Source: Gadus chalcogrammus (lineage: Eukaryota; Chordata; Actinopteri; Gadiformes; Gadidae). From it: 64,000 nt of DNA. Under the pieces are notes generated by a model. That model was not told where the DNA came from and did no database searches. It was given only the letters and a program-made list of their open reading frames with translations. Shown piece after piece: positions 37,396 through 49,002 of this stretch; the stretch's first letter is position 1; each line of letters starts with the position of its first letter. The stretch is taken from the NCBI RefSeq assembly GCF_026213295.1, contig NC_079418.1:6756561-6820560 (forward strand), written 5' to 3'. Made by a program: the position numbers and the translations under genes.

Positions 37396-37901
37396 GGCCC
37401 CGTTTACACGAAGGGAAACCGCAGATATTTCCACTCGGTTTGGCCTCTCATTTACACGAAAACGCTGTTTTTATCACAGAAAACGATCATTTCTAAAAAC
37501 TCCGGCCAAAGTGGAGATTTCTGAAAATGCCGGTTATGTGTTGTCGTGTCAACGGGGAGAAACTGGGTTTTAGGTTCTGAAGCGTCACATTATGCGCCAG
37601 GAAATGCTTAACGTCATATGAGCGCCCTATGTTTACAGTTTGTTTGTTACAGGAAGACGCTCGGGTTATTCGTTGTTGTTGATTCTGAGGATTCTGATTG
37701 GCTTGCATGGCTTTATCCTTCTCCCTACACTGCCGCCCATAGATTTGGCATAGTTATAATGGCGCTCAACGGCGTACTTATGCGTTTTGATGTAAACGAC
37801 AACTTTTTTGAAAACGATGTTGTGTGCACAATGTTATTTTTGAAAACGGAGGGGAGGAAATATTCGTTTCTATAAATACCCTGCTACGTGTAAACGTGGC
37901 C
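37396..37901. mobile_element. Harbinger MITE, target duplication TTA
   Basis: The ends GGCCCCGTTTACACG and CGTGTAAACGTGGCC are flanked by TTA (37393-37395, 37902-37904). At 506 bp it has no transposase. It inserted directly after the septin exon-end repeats. Confidence 0.92.
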
Positions 37902-37904
37902 TTA

Positions 37905-39030
37905 GTATTTCTCCACCATCTTGTTGCTTTAATTGTGTTTCCTTCTTTCCCAACAGTTCTGGATTCATGTGAGGAATGCTGCGACCGAAGCGACAAAAAC
38001 AATAATTCCTGGATGTTGCGACGAGCAAAATCACCTTTAAAAAAAGAAGAAAACATCAACAAAAAAATCTTGAATTATTCTTTGTGTGATTTAAAGTGTG
38101 TTTAGTATATCTTGCCATAGCGTACGGCTTTATTTAAACTAATGTTTAACTGGGTTAAACGTTAAATTTGTGTCTGCAATTCACTCTATAGCCACAGGGG
38201 GGGCAAAGTATTTTGGTAGAGAGAAGTATTTTTGGGATGATGCTCATGGTTACATGTTCAAGGGTTTAAACTGTTTGGGTGTAAATGTCAGATGGCATAT
38301 TTTGGTGTTTAGGTTATGGTTTATTTTATTTCATGAGATTGATGTGGTTGAGGTCCGGTTAAATTATCTGGGAGGGGTGCTAGCTAGTATGTAGCCTAGT
38401 TGGCTAGGTACTTTGTAGCCCAGTTGGCAAGCTAGTTTTCACCATACAACTAGTTGGTTGGCTAGTTGTACCCCACTTAGTCAAGTAAGTTAAGTTACTT
38501 AACTAGTGTGCACCCTACAGCTAGTTAGTTAGATAGTTTGCATCCTAGTTCGTTAGCTATTTTGTTCCCTACAAATAGTTAGTTAGCTAGTTTGTACCCT
38601 ACAACTTTCTGGCTTATTTTGATCTATCGCAGTTAGCTAGCTCCAGACTAAGCTACATTCGCCCGTTTCCTCGGTCTAGCCAGAAGATTCCGCCGCAGAC
38701 AGCCTCTAGTCCGGCTCTTCTCACCAGTTTCCGGGCCATGGACCATCTTAGTTCACCTGCTGTGGTTCTCAAAGCGTGTAGCTCTCATGGCTAGCTAAGC
38801 TGCTCAAGAACCACAACGTTTCTATGGTGCCTTCACTACATGACCAGTGTTTCTTATTGACTTGTTATTATGTATTATACTTACCCCGAGTACACAGTGG
38901 GGTGATATTCCTCTAGTTATATATAGATATTATATATTATGTATGGCTTTTTCCTCAGGCTGTGTTTATGTGTTTATTGACCACTGTCGGCTAATTTTTA
39001 ACCGTGATAGATTGAATTTGGTACAATTCG
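37905..39030. other. no gene seen; GTTAGCTAG-type repeats
   Basis: A degenerate minisatellite of agttagctagtttgtaccc units lies at about 38390-38620. The rest is AT-rich unique-looking sequence without a convincing open frame. Confidence 0.6.
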
Positions 39031-39039
39031 ATTTTTTTT

Positions 39040-39265
39040 ACGGAGAACAATAAAAAAAAAGCATGATTTTGCAAAATCAATGGTGCCTGAGTCAAAAAAA
39101 TTTTTTTTAGTAATCGGTCGTCATTAAAAGAAGCGTATGGGGTAACACCCGTTTTTTACCTGTTGCTGTCAAATAAAACAAGGGGTAAACATGTCGTTTT
39201 ATCTGTCGCCGGCAAATAAAACATAAACACGTTTTTTATCGGCGGTCATGAAAAAAACCTTAGGG
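39040..39265. repeat. array of about 48-bp repeats, left (inverted) set
   Basis: Units contain GGGGTAACA or GGGGTAAAC, then GTTTTTTATC and a CGGTCGTCATTAAAA-type block. They are the reverse complement of the units at 47220-47620. Confidence 0.75.
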
Positions 39266-39271
39266 GTAACT

Positions 39272-40632
39272 TATGGAGTTAGAATCATGCCAAAACCCCC
39301 CACACACACAAAACGTGATTTACTCACGCAAAACGATTCACACACACACAAAACGTGTTTTACTCACGCACAACGATTCACATGTTTTGTATTTGGTTTG
39401 CAAATACAAAACATCATTCACAAACTAATGCATTTTGCTTCAGAAACAAATACAGTAGCCTATGTTTTACACATACAAAGAAACATTACTTCAATTACAA
39501 AAAAATATCCTCCAAGTACAAACTAAAATCTTTCAAGTACAAACAAATCTTTCAAGTACAAAAAAAAATCCTTCAAGTACAAAACAATTCTACAAGTACG
39601 GAAATCTGAAAGTTGCGCGTGGATCACCAAGGCGGAAAATTAGTGCCAAAAGTCACGTGACAAATTCACACTACACAACAGCAGGTGGCGCTGTTGAGTC
39701 AGTTTAAGGCCGCCAGGACGATCTTTTTTCTCCCCAAAATCTTTATTTGCAACACATTCTCACTCCGAGCGCGTCGATTTTTGACGAACGGTCAGTGACT
39801 TTGGCTTCAGCCTCTGACGCAAAAGGGTACCCTTGTGCTTCTTTTTTCGACGCATGGTGTTTTCAACTTGTTAGAATGTAGGCCTAATCCCTCCACGGCA
39901 ATATATGAAGCTATGAGCATTCATCCCATTGGCTAACGGAAGACCAAATGCCTGCACATTAACGGTGAAATCTGTGACATTATTCAAAACAACTACACCA
40001 ACGTGTCCTTGTTAATTACACAACATGTATGAGTTAAGGCTATGGACATCAGTTGTCCTGTTTTGTGCTTTGATTGAGAGAAACAATAATTTTTTTGATC
40101 AGTGTTGGATATCTGAGGTCGTTGCTATAGATACCACGTCCGTCCGCTTTTTTTGACCACTGACAGAGCAACACTATCGCATCAAAATTACGTTCCCAGA
40201 GAACTATTCGGCATTCTCAATTACGTTTGTCTGAAAAACGCATTTTGTCTGTGATTAAGTTTTATTGAACATATCGCAAATGCGAATTCGTTCTCAGCCT
40301 ATTTTTTGCCATTTATTTAGCGTGTTACAAAGGCGATCGTCCTGGCGGCCTTAAACTGACTCAACAGCGCCACCTGCTGTTGTGTAGTCTGATTCACAGG
40401 ACATTTGTTTGTCACGTGACCTTCAGATCCACGCGCAACTTTCAGATTTCCGGATTTTTTTTTGTACTCGAAAGATTTTAGTTTCTGTATTTGTATTTGT
40501 TTCTGAAGCAAAATGCATTAGTTTGTGAATGATGTTTTGTATTTGCAAACCACCCTGAGTGTGTGTGTGAATCGTTTTGCGTGAGTAAAACACGTTTTGT
40601 GTGTGGGATTTTGGCATGATTCTAACTCCATT
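39272..40632. mobile_element. foldback element with about 350-bp inverted arms
   Basis: The left arm (39272-39730) and right arm (40320-40632) are inverted copies, sharing ATGGAGTTAGAATCATGCC at the tips and GAAAGTTGCGCGTGGATC and CAGCAGGTGGCGCTGTTGAG within. The outermost flanks are both GTAACT (39266-39271, 40633-40638), a probable 6-bp target duplication. The 600-bp centre has no coding sequence. Confidence 0.85.
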
Positions 40633-40722
40633 GTAACTGTTATGTTGCAAGTAGTATAAAGCAAAGGAGACCAACCTACGCTCCAGTGTAAGTATATTGA
40701 GTAAGTCCAAGGTTGTAAGCGC

Positions 40723-41255
40723 TAGTGTTGGCTCGTTCGTGCGAACCGGTTTGAATGAACGAGTCTTTAGGACGAACAAACCGAACCGGTTCGTTTCTCT
40801 CGTTCGTCTCGTTCACAATTCGATTCACCGGAAACTCGACTGAACGAACGAACGAGTTTCCGGGAGCAAATCCACTGAGTCTGACTGACTCAGCTGAGAA
40901 CCGTGCAATGGCGTGCATTCAATGATGCGATTCACCGCTACCGCAAACTAGGCTGATTCGCGAACGACTCCTCCCAGTTCAGTCGGGTTCCCGGTGAATC
41001 GATTCACCGGAAACTCGACTGAACTGGGAGGAGTCGTTCTCAAATCGTTTGTTCGTTCAGCCTGGTTTCCGGTAGCGGTAAATCGCAACATGGAATGCAT
41101 GCCATTACACGGTTCTCAGCTGAGTCAGTCAGACTCAGTGGAGTAAGTGCTACCGGAAACTCGACTGAACGAACGAACGATTCGCGAACGACTCCTCTTG
41201 GCGAACTAAATCACGCGAACTGGGTCACGGAAACAAATCATTAAATTCACCAATA
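40723..41255. mobile_element. palindromic hAT-like MITE
   Basis: The interior is a long palindrome: CTCCCAGTTCAGTCGGGTT and CACCGGAAACTCGACTGAAC are inverted around 41000, and CAGCTGAGAACCGTG matches CACGGTTCTCAGCTG. The probable 8-bp flanks GTAAGCGC (40715-40722) and GTAAGCAC (41256-41263) differ by one base. Terminal repeats are weak. Confidence 0.75.
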
Positions 41256-41560
41256 GTAAGCACGCCTCACAGTACTGTTAGGTCTAGCTTCCTAGATTAT
41301 CTCTACACGTTTCGTTCGACTTCTTCTCTAGTACCACAGCACACATAACAGTAGAGCGCACCTAGTGGTGTAATCAGGTAGTGGACACAACATCCCCCCA
41401 CAACGTAAAACAATTACTAACCCTCTATAACCATAGAACATTAAACCAAATGATAGAAATGAGAAATAATATCAATGGCTAGTATCAGACCGTACTAGTT
41501 AAATGCAAAATAATATTTATCCACACATTTAGCAAGAACATCTAAGCTCAGAAACATGAC

Positions 41561-41914
41561 TTAAAAGGATACGGCAAAGTCCTGGGTTCTTGCATCTCCT
41601 GTATCATAGTCTTTTAACCAGTCCGGAGGTTTACGATCTCTGGCAGGATGCATTCGTTCATGCATGGTTCTCTCAGGCATGCAGGGTTGAGATGTTCCAG
41701 CCAGCGGCTGCTCTGTAGGCATCACTGCTGCATCAGTTGGTTGAGTGTGCTGGTCTGCAGGTATCACGGCTGCATCAGGTACGCGAGTGAGGTGAGAGGA
41801 ATGCCAAAGTTTCCCATCAGAAAGTCTGCATGTGCAGGGACCCACTTGCTTTTGGATTTCATCTGGCTTTGTGAATCTGGGATGTCCTTTGGGCACATGA
41901 GTCTGCTTCTTCAC
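41561..41914 (-). pseudogene. gypsy polyprotein C-terminal tail
   Basis: The frame carries HLTRVPDAAVIPADQHTQP and PPDWLKDYD, typical of the tail after integrase in fish gypsy elements. It is separated from the integrase core by frame breaks. Confidence 0.65.
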
Positions 41915-42164
41915 TCTTTGTCACCTACTTTGAGAGCAGGCGCTCTTTTTGTCACAGTATGTCTTGATCTGAGTCTGGCTGTTGGAGAGCATCAGTTCAA
42001 AAGGTGAAACATTCCTCATTGAATGTGGGGTTGCCCGGTAGGTCTGCAGGAAAGCGGTCATTGTTTCTTTCCATGGTGCAGCTTGTATGATGGCAGCTCA
42101 TCAAGACTCGATTAAATCTTTCTACAGCTCCATTAAACGCTGGGTGATACACAGACACCTTGAT

Positions 42165-43131
42165 CTATCTTATGTTGCGGTCTTTGAAGAATGTTGAAAG
42201 GGCAGTGGAAATCAATTGAGGTCCATTGTCAGTTACTACACTTTCAGGGTTGCCATAAAGACTGAAGATATTAGCGAGGAATCCAATCATGACCATGCTG
42301 GTAATTGATGCTGTAAAAGCCACTTCAGGCCATTTGGAATAGTAGTCAGTAAAAGCAATGGCATACCTACAGTTCCATGGGGCTGTCTCGAACGGTCCTA
42401 CTATGTCCAGACCTATCTTGGTCCATGTGCTGCAGGCAAAAGTACTGGATGTTGTGGTGCGGCGAAAGTCTTTGCCGTGCGGTCCAGGCTTTGGCATAGC
42501 GGGCAGGCTGAGATGTAAGACTGAGCAAGGGCATCCATTCCAGGGAACCAATACAACTCGCGCAGGCGTTGTTTAGTTCATACTATGCCCTGGGGGTTCT
42601 CATGTGCCAGCACAACTGATGTTTTCCGTAAAGAAATAGGCACCACTAAGCGAGACCCGCGGAACACTAAGTCCCCGTTTACACTCGGTCCATTACGCAT
42701 TTTGAAGTATGGTTGCAGTTCAGTACTCACTGATTTTTGAAAAGCAGGCCATCTTTTTGGAATCTGTGCGCGCAGAGCAGAGAGCTCTGTGCACGATGCA
42801 GAGGCAGATTTGAACTCAGACGGTGTAATGGCAGCTTTTGCTGTGGAAAGCAATGCAACCAACTCGGGCTCAGTCTCTGGTTCGTACGCAGGATCAGTAG
42901 GCAATGGTAATCGAGACAAGCAGCCGCAGTTTGGTTCTGTGTGCCAGCACGGTACACAATGCCATAGTTGAAGCACAGCAGTCGGGCTGACCATCTTGCG
43001 ATGCACATTCCAGCTCTGTCAGCACCTTTACTAGATAGAAGAGTAGTGAGGGCCTGGTGATTGGTACGTAGAGTGAACCTGTGCCCCCACAGGTACGTTC
43101 TCCACTTCTCGACTGCCCAAATACAGCCTAA
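42165..43131 (-). pseudogene. gypsy RNase H end and integrase core
   Basis: Just left of the insertion the RNase H end continues, although shifted in frame. The chromatin-side integrase core follows with IGLDIVGPFE (first Asp) and ESVVTDNGPQL (second Asp). The frame ends in a stop at 42165, before a convincing catalytic Glu, and stops occur near 42578. Confidence 0.85.
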
Positions 43132-43836
43132 AGCCTGATTTCCACCGGGGACTTAAGCGCCGCGGAACGGCTGCGCCGCGGTCGCCACTGCTGATGGCTG
43201 CCACTCTAATCAATGAAACCATTTCCACCGGGCGTGCTGCGGAACGTCTCAGCAGCATCTCAGGAGTGGCACGCCGCGCCGCAGCGCTATCATTCCGTAG
43301 CACTTCTATTTTTGACGCGAGCCGTTGCTGAACCGCGTCAATTTCAACAGAGCAGATCGAGCCGGGCAGGAAGTGAAAAAGTAAAAGCCATAGAGCATCC
43401 GGTCAATTTTCAAAATAAAACACAATACTCAGCTCATGTAGCCTATCACAACTTCATATCAACATTACCGGTGGAACCAGGTCAGCAGTCAATCAATCAA
43501 AGGGTCTCAGAGGGTCGGCAACATGGCCGACGAGAGACTGATTGTCGAAGTGGAGCAACAAAAAATTATTTATGAAAGAAATCATCCTTTTTATAAGGGC
43601 AATTTCAGAAAGGACAAAGCCTGGCATTTAATTGCATTAGATTTGGGAGTGGAAGGTGAGTACATTAGGTTTAGAATTATCGCGTGATCTCGTGATCTCG
43701 CGTGAATACGGCTGGCTCGCAAGGCAGCGCTACGCTGCCATTACGCGCCCGGTGGAAATTGACGCAGGGCAGAGTTCGCAGCCGTTCCGCGGCGCAGCCG
43801 TTCCGCAGCGCTTACGTCCCCGGTGGAAATCAGGCG
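43132..43836. mobile_element. Harbinger non-autonomous element with MADF exon, target duplication TAA
   Basis: The ends GCCTGATTTCCACCGGGGAC and GTCCCCGGTGGAAATCAGGC begin inverted repeats of about 45 bp. The flanks are TAA (43129-43131, 43837-43839). It disrupts the gypsy RNase H region. Inside is the first exon of a MADF protein but no nuclease gene. Confidence 0.93.
43523..43655 (+). pseudogene. MADF-domain first exon of Harbinger accessory protein
   Basis: The exon starts ATGGCCGAC and encodes 44 codons with LIVEVEQQKIIYERNHPFY and KDKAWHLIALDLG, the first two helices of a MADF DNA-binding domain. It ends at a good donor, GAAG|GTGAGT. Autonomous Harbingers encode a Myb/MADF-like partner that recruits the transposase. 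The rest of the gene is absent, so this is a truncated relic with an undamaged frame. Confidence 0.85.
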
Positions 43837-43839
43837 TAA

Positions 43840-44765
43840 GGCCTCTTTCAACTGTTGCATATTTTCTTTTGGCCTGGGTCAACGCTCTTGAAGCAAATGC
43901 GACTGTGTGTTCAATGTTGTTAGGGTGTATCTGCATGAAGACGGCGCCTATGCCATAGTCAGAGGCGTCTGTAGAAACGATGCTTGGCAGGGCAGGGTCA
44001 TACAAGGCCAATGCTGAGCTGTCCACCAACAGCTGTTTCAACTCCCTGAAACACTTGTCAGCCGCCTCAGTCCATTTGAAGACTGAGTCACTGCAAAGGA
44101 TGGCACGCAGTGGCTCAACCACAGTTGTATAGTTGGGTATGAATTTGTTGTACCATGAAAGCATGCCCAGAAATGAACACAAGGTCCCTGCATCGTGTGG
44201 TGGAGGTGCTTGTGCAACTGCTTTAACGTGTTCTGTATCCGGCTCGATGCCTTGTGCGGACACTAAGTGACCCAGAAAGCTCAGACTGGACTGTCTGAAC
44301 TGGCACTTTTTATCATTGGGGACGCAGACCTGCAACTGTGAGCCGCTGTAACACTTCTTGAAGTGCAGTGTCGTGCAGCGTTTGTGTGCGTCCAAAGCAT
44401 GTGATGTCATTGAGGTAGTTGTTAACATTTGGAACACCTTGCAGGACGACTGACATCATCTTTTGAAAAGCAGATGGAGCTGACGCTAAACCATAAGGTA
44501 CCCTGCACAATCTGAAAAGGCCTTCATGGGTTATAAATGTAGACAAATCCCTACTATCGGGATGCAGAGGAAGTTGATGATAGGCACTCTCAAGGTCAAT
44601 TGTGGAAAACATGATTGACCCGGCAAGAGTAGAAGGCAGTTCATCCATATGGGGTAGAGGATGACCGTCCACCACTATGGCTTTGCTTGGTTCTCTGAGG
44701 TCAAAACACATTCTTATGCGACCTGTTTTCATCTGTGTCACGACGATGCCCTCTGATCTGTTCAA
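43840..44765 (-). pseudogene. gypsy reverse transcriptase and RNase H start
   Basis: Motifs include FSTIDLESAYHQLPLHPDSR, LFRLCRVPYGLASAPSAFQK and the start of RNase H (STDASDYGIGAVFMQ). The catalytic motif that should read YxDD/YLDD is altered to YLND here. A frameshift lies near 44330. The Harbinger insertion then cuts the RNase H domain at 43839. Confidence 0.88.
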
Positions 44766-44832
44766 TCACCGCAGCAGAGAGCAATCTGTTCAATTCATCA
44801 GACACATCAGATCTGACAGCAAAGGGCAGATG

Positions 44833-45246
44833 TCATAGCTTTTGGCGAACAGGTATGGCAGACTCAGAGACCTTAACTTTATGCATGAAACCTTTCACAC
44901 AACCCACTGTTGTTGAGCTTGAGCTTCGGCTTTGGAGAGCTGCATGACTGGGCTGGAGGCAGGAGGGTTGCAGGCAGGTGAGACAAAAAGCATCCAAAAT
45001 CAAATCCATGCCCATTGGTGGAGTCCCAGTCTCTGTAACATAAAAGTTCACTTTACAGTACTCACTGTTCCTCACCACTGTAGCAGGCATGCATCCAAGC
45101 ACTTTGATTGGAGTTTGGGAGTATGTCACAAAACGAGCTGCAGGCGGCTGTCGAGGCACTCCCTCAAAGTATTCCTCCACTATGCATTTTGGCAAAACTG
45201 ACACTGAGGCTCCCGTATCCACTGTAAGTTTAACTGTCTTTTGCAA
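44833..45246 (-). pseudogene. gypsy aspartic protease region
   Basis: The frame begins just upstream of VDTGASVSVLPK, the retropepsin active site, and continues about 130 codons. It is offset in frame from gag upstream and from reverse transcriptase downstream. Confidence 0.87.
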
Positions 45247-46060
45247 TTACCAAGCACGAATGTCCCCAGTGCAATGTAGTTTTGCTGGGGACTCTGACTG
45301 TTGCAGCAGTAGCAGAGTATATTCCGGTATTTCCATTTCACGCACGCTATGAGTCTGTTTAGCAGACCTACACACACGTGCAAAATGTCCCTTCTTGTTG
45401 CAGGTTTTACACATGACTTTAATCGCGGGGCATTCCAGTGCGTTAGCCAAATGCTCGTCGGATCTACCATGAAAACATGAGCGGGAATTTGTAGCAAGAG
45501 TGTAACTGGCAGTAGAATGGCTTGCAGATGAGCCCGAACGTGCATTCCTGTATGGCTGTCTACTCTTTTCTTTTCCTTGAACTTGGACTGCATGTACAGG
45601 CAAGCTACTTTTAACATTAGTCATGCACTTTGCTGGTTCTCCAGCTGACTCCATCTGACTAGCAATAGTGGTAGCCTGCTCCAGTGTTATCTTTTCTTTT
45701 AGCAACAGTATTTTCGGATACGTGGATTTGCAACATGTTCCACTAGCTGGTCACGTATCATGTCATCACAGCTAGCAAATTCACAAGCAGCAACTAACCT
45801 TCGCAAAGCAGTCACGTACTGAATGATCGATTCATCAGCTAGCTGGACTCGTTTTCAAAATGTGTGTCGTTCGACGTCAACGTTTACCTTTGGCATGAAG
45901 TAGCCATGCAGGGCAGCTATCGCAGTTGCCAATGTAGCACCAGTCTCCGGCAATGTGTAAAATATTCTTTGTCCCTCTGTTCCTAAACAGTGAAGCAAAA
46001 GGGCACGTTGTCTTGCCTCAGTCCATTTTAGGAAACAGCTCACCAACCGAGGCATCTCTT
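45247..46060 (-). pseudogene. gypsy gag region with zinc knuckle
   Basis: Minus-strand frames carry a capsid-like segment (LLLHCLGTEGQRIFYTLPET) and, near 45400, a nucleocapsid knuckle CKTCNKKGHFARVC. A frameshift near 45850 separates the two frames, so the gene is broken. Confidence 0.85.
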
Positions 46061-46124
46061 ATTGGTCAACAGTAAAAGGTCAAAGATAGAAAAACAACAT
46101 GTATTATCAACCCCAACCCAAGTA

Positions 46125-46222
46125 AATACGGGTACCTGGACTTGATCCCATGTCTCTAGAACTCAGATTAGATCATGTCTTCCGACAGTTTACACCGACC
46201 ATCTCCATTGCGCCACAGAGGC
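46125..46222 (-). repeat. tRNA-like retroposon remnant
   Basis: On the minus strand GTGGCGCAATGGAGATGG and GGGATCAAGTCC resemble tRNA A and B boxes about 65 bp apart. No clear acceptor stem was folded, so a functional tRNA is not claimed. Confidence 0.45.
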
Positions 46223-46479
46223 ACACAGAGTTCAAATTTCAGAGGTTCTTAGACTTAGAAAGTAGAAGTAGAACCTGATTTTCACTCTGTGTGTCGTTGA
46301 TGCAACAGAGAGAGATGATGATCTAAAAAACATCACTGAGATCTGGGTACATGGGTTCAACTCCTGCCCATCACACTCTCCTGGGTGGGGGTTGTTACTA
46401 CATTTTTTTTGTCATTGACCTTTGGCCTTTTACGATTGACTAAAGAGACCAACTACTTTTTGGTGGGAGGTTATAAAAC

Positions 46480-47625
46480 CTAAGGGGTAACACTGTCGTT
46501 TTTTTTATCAGTCGCGTGTCTGTCTTTCTAACAAGGTCAATGTTTTTTTTTGTACTATGAACAAACGTAATTACTATTAACTAACTCAATAGTAATAGTT
46601 ACTAACTTAAATAGCTAACTTAAATAGCAAGAATTAAAAAATAAGCAAAAGACTGCAATGACCACTTCCATCCACAAGATAGCAGCGTTGTGCAGTCAAA
46701 GATCATCCAAACTCCTAGAATTAATAATGTGTTGATTAAGATTTGGGTTACCACCGTTCCGAATTCCAGAATAACCAAAAATTTGGTCTCATGTGTGTGT
46801 GTGTGTGTGGGTCTGTTTATTCTAATTCTATTGTCTAAATACATACACCCATGAATAAACTGAATTCATTCTTGTTGGTACGGGAAAGACACTAAACTCG
46901 GCACTGCAGGTGAATGTGAGGAGACCATCTTCTCATCATATGTGTTGCACATAACGATGCCATTTCATTTTAAACATACTGTACGTTCCCTCCCATGTTA
47001 ACTTGAGTTAACATGGGGCGGTGACGAAAAGGCCGATGCTAATCTGCGGCGAAATCCGCCGGCCCCACTCATTTCGAACAGGTGGCGGTCGCTGATAAAC
47101 CAGGTGATGGGCAGCCAGTTGTGGGCGATGGCTGATGGCGCCCGGTTCCAGCTTAAGATACGCCGGTCGCAGATAAGAGGGTAGCGAGACGGCTACTTCT
47201 ACCTTGTGACACGTTGACAAAGGATCGCCCGCGACTGATAAAAAACGACGGTGTTACCCTTTACGTTTTATTTGATGACGACCGATTAGAAATTACAGTG
47301 CTGTTACCCCTTATGTTTTTTTTCATGACGACTGATATAAAACTAGTGTTACCCTTAAATTTTAATGACGATTGAATAAAAACCAGTGTTACCCCTTGTT
47401 TTTTTTAATGACGACCAATAGAAAACTAATGTGACCCTTATGTTTAATGACGAACGATTGATAAGAAACGACAGCATTACCCCTTATGATTTATTTGACG
47501 AAGAAATGACAATGTTCCCCCTCAGGTTTTCTGTGAAAAACACCCCTTAGGTTTTTTTGACGGCGACAAATAAAAGACGACAGTGTTATCTCGTACTTTT
47601 TTATCATGACTACTGATAAAGCTGA
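46480..47625. repeat. array of about 48-bp repeats, right set
   Basis: At least eight degenerate units at 47220-47620 follow GTGTTACCCCTTATGTTTTT, then a GACGACTGATAAAAAACGAC-type block. One unit in the opposite orientation lies at 46480-46520. They mirror the array at 39040-39265. Confidence 0.8.
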
Positions 47626-47639
47626 TATGCTCGGACACA

Positions 47640-47745
47640 CCTCGACACTCTAGCTATGTGTTGCCAGGGATCGAAACAGCAACCTCTGGTCACCAGTCAA
47701 CCAACTCTACCCCCTGAACATAGCCGACCCCATCTCGTTTAGTGA
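47640..47745 (-). repeat. tRNA-derived SINE head
   Basis: The minus strand has GGGGTAGAGTTGGTTGACTGG and GGTTGCTGTTTCGATCCC, fitting tRNA A and B boxes. It is similar in type to the SINEs at 5325 and 7168. Confidence 0.65.
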
Positions 47746-47749
47746 GCAG

Positions 47750-48970
47750 CACCCCCCAAAATTGTCCCTCTGCTGCACAAACCAACAAAAAACCACACAA
47801 TAAATAAATCATCAGAACTTCATTCGAATCCCCGGATCGGAGATTAACATCCTCTTTATTATTTTGTATTTTTTTCATTTCAGTCATTTTGTGTTTATTG
47901 AATGCAGTTTTTTTTTTTTCCACATGCTTTACAGTGACGGCTCATGCAGCGTGCTCCATGTGTTCACGGACCTTGGGGAGGGAGGGGGGGATGATGGCGA
48001 CTCAACCGCAAGGCGTACCAGCCGGCGGCTCGTACTCAAGATGTCTCCGAACTCCGTCAGCCCCCCCCCCTACCGTCTTGTAGTCTTGCCATTGAGATGC
48101 TTAGCTTAGCTTTGTCCCCTGCTAACTCTTTAGCAAATGTTTCAGACCTGGAGCTTCAGTTACAACATATCAAAAATATCAGATTATTCCAGTAGCCTAC
48201 ATCACTTTACCTTTCAGCGTGATTAAAGTATCGATTGTAAGCAAAAGAGGCCCTATTCTGATGAGGGGTGTGGCGGGGACAAGGACCCAAATACTCTGAT
48301 ATTTGTACCAAAAAAGCCTACACGTTCCAGGTGGGGATCAATCCTGAGATAAGCATAGAAATGACAAGAACGCCCTCCCAGCCACCTATATCTCCACCCC
48401 AAGTCATTCACCCCATCTTAAGTGGAAGTCCAACTGATTAAAACTGTTCTACCTCGTCGCTGCTTAAAACGCAGTAGGGCTGCCCTACCCTTGCAAACCC
48501 GTGACCAACAAACATGACCAACACACACACACATTTGTTCACGCAACATCATCCCCAAGACAACAAAGAGAAGACATTCAAAATAGCTTCAGGATCGATA
48601 TATCGTGAGATTTACGTTGATTTACATCAAAAGGAAACAGAAGGTTACATCTTATTAATTATGTACAGGTGGAGGTCAAATTGTTTTGAGAAATATTTGA
48701 GGCTGGAGGGTCAGTTTAGACTTTCAACAGGTGTAAAATGAAACGTTAATATAAAAGGGTAACGTTTAAAGAGGAACGCAGATCATTAGAGAAATATCGA
48801 CTTAAACAAAGCTTTAACAAAAAAACTTCACTCAGGTGAAGAGACGGTGCTACGGAAAACACAGTTTTCAGAATTTTGTGATATTATTCTCGAGCGTTTT
48901 AGTCCGGGGCCCGAATAAGTGAACGATAACAAAAAAAACACACAACACTTCACCAACACGCAATCACTCA

Positions 48971-49002
<32 letters not shown>

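Larger units (their letters stand above)
41276..46060 (-). mobile_element. Ty3/gypsy retrotransposon, degenerate, 5'-truncated
   Basis: Domains in minus-strand order are gag with a zinc knuckle, aspartic protease, reverse transcriptase, RNase H, integrase core and a C-terminal tail. A polypurine tract (GTGGGGGGA) abuts a candidate 3' LTR of about 117 bp (41392 to 41276, TGTTGTGTCC to CCTAACA). No 5' LTR or primer-binding site was found upstream of gag. Stops and frameshifts interrupt the frame, and a Harbinger MITE (43132-43836) splits the RNase H region. It is inactive as seen. Confidence 0.9.

Noticed and set aside
43656..43958. Plus-strand 100-codon frame after the MADF exon
   Set aside because: It crosses the Harbinger end into antisense gypsy sequence and has no homology.
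46125..46222. Functional tRNA gene on the minus strand
   Set aside because: A- and B-box-like motifs are present, but a paired acceptor stem and proper anticodon arm were not evident, so only a SINE-like remnant is listed.
47864..48109. Plus-strand frames near 47.9 kb as a possible small gene
   Set aside because: Low-complexity Phe-rich start and no domain, splice or homology support.
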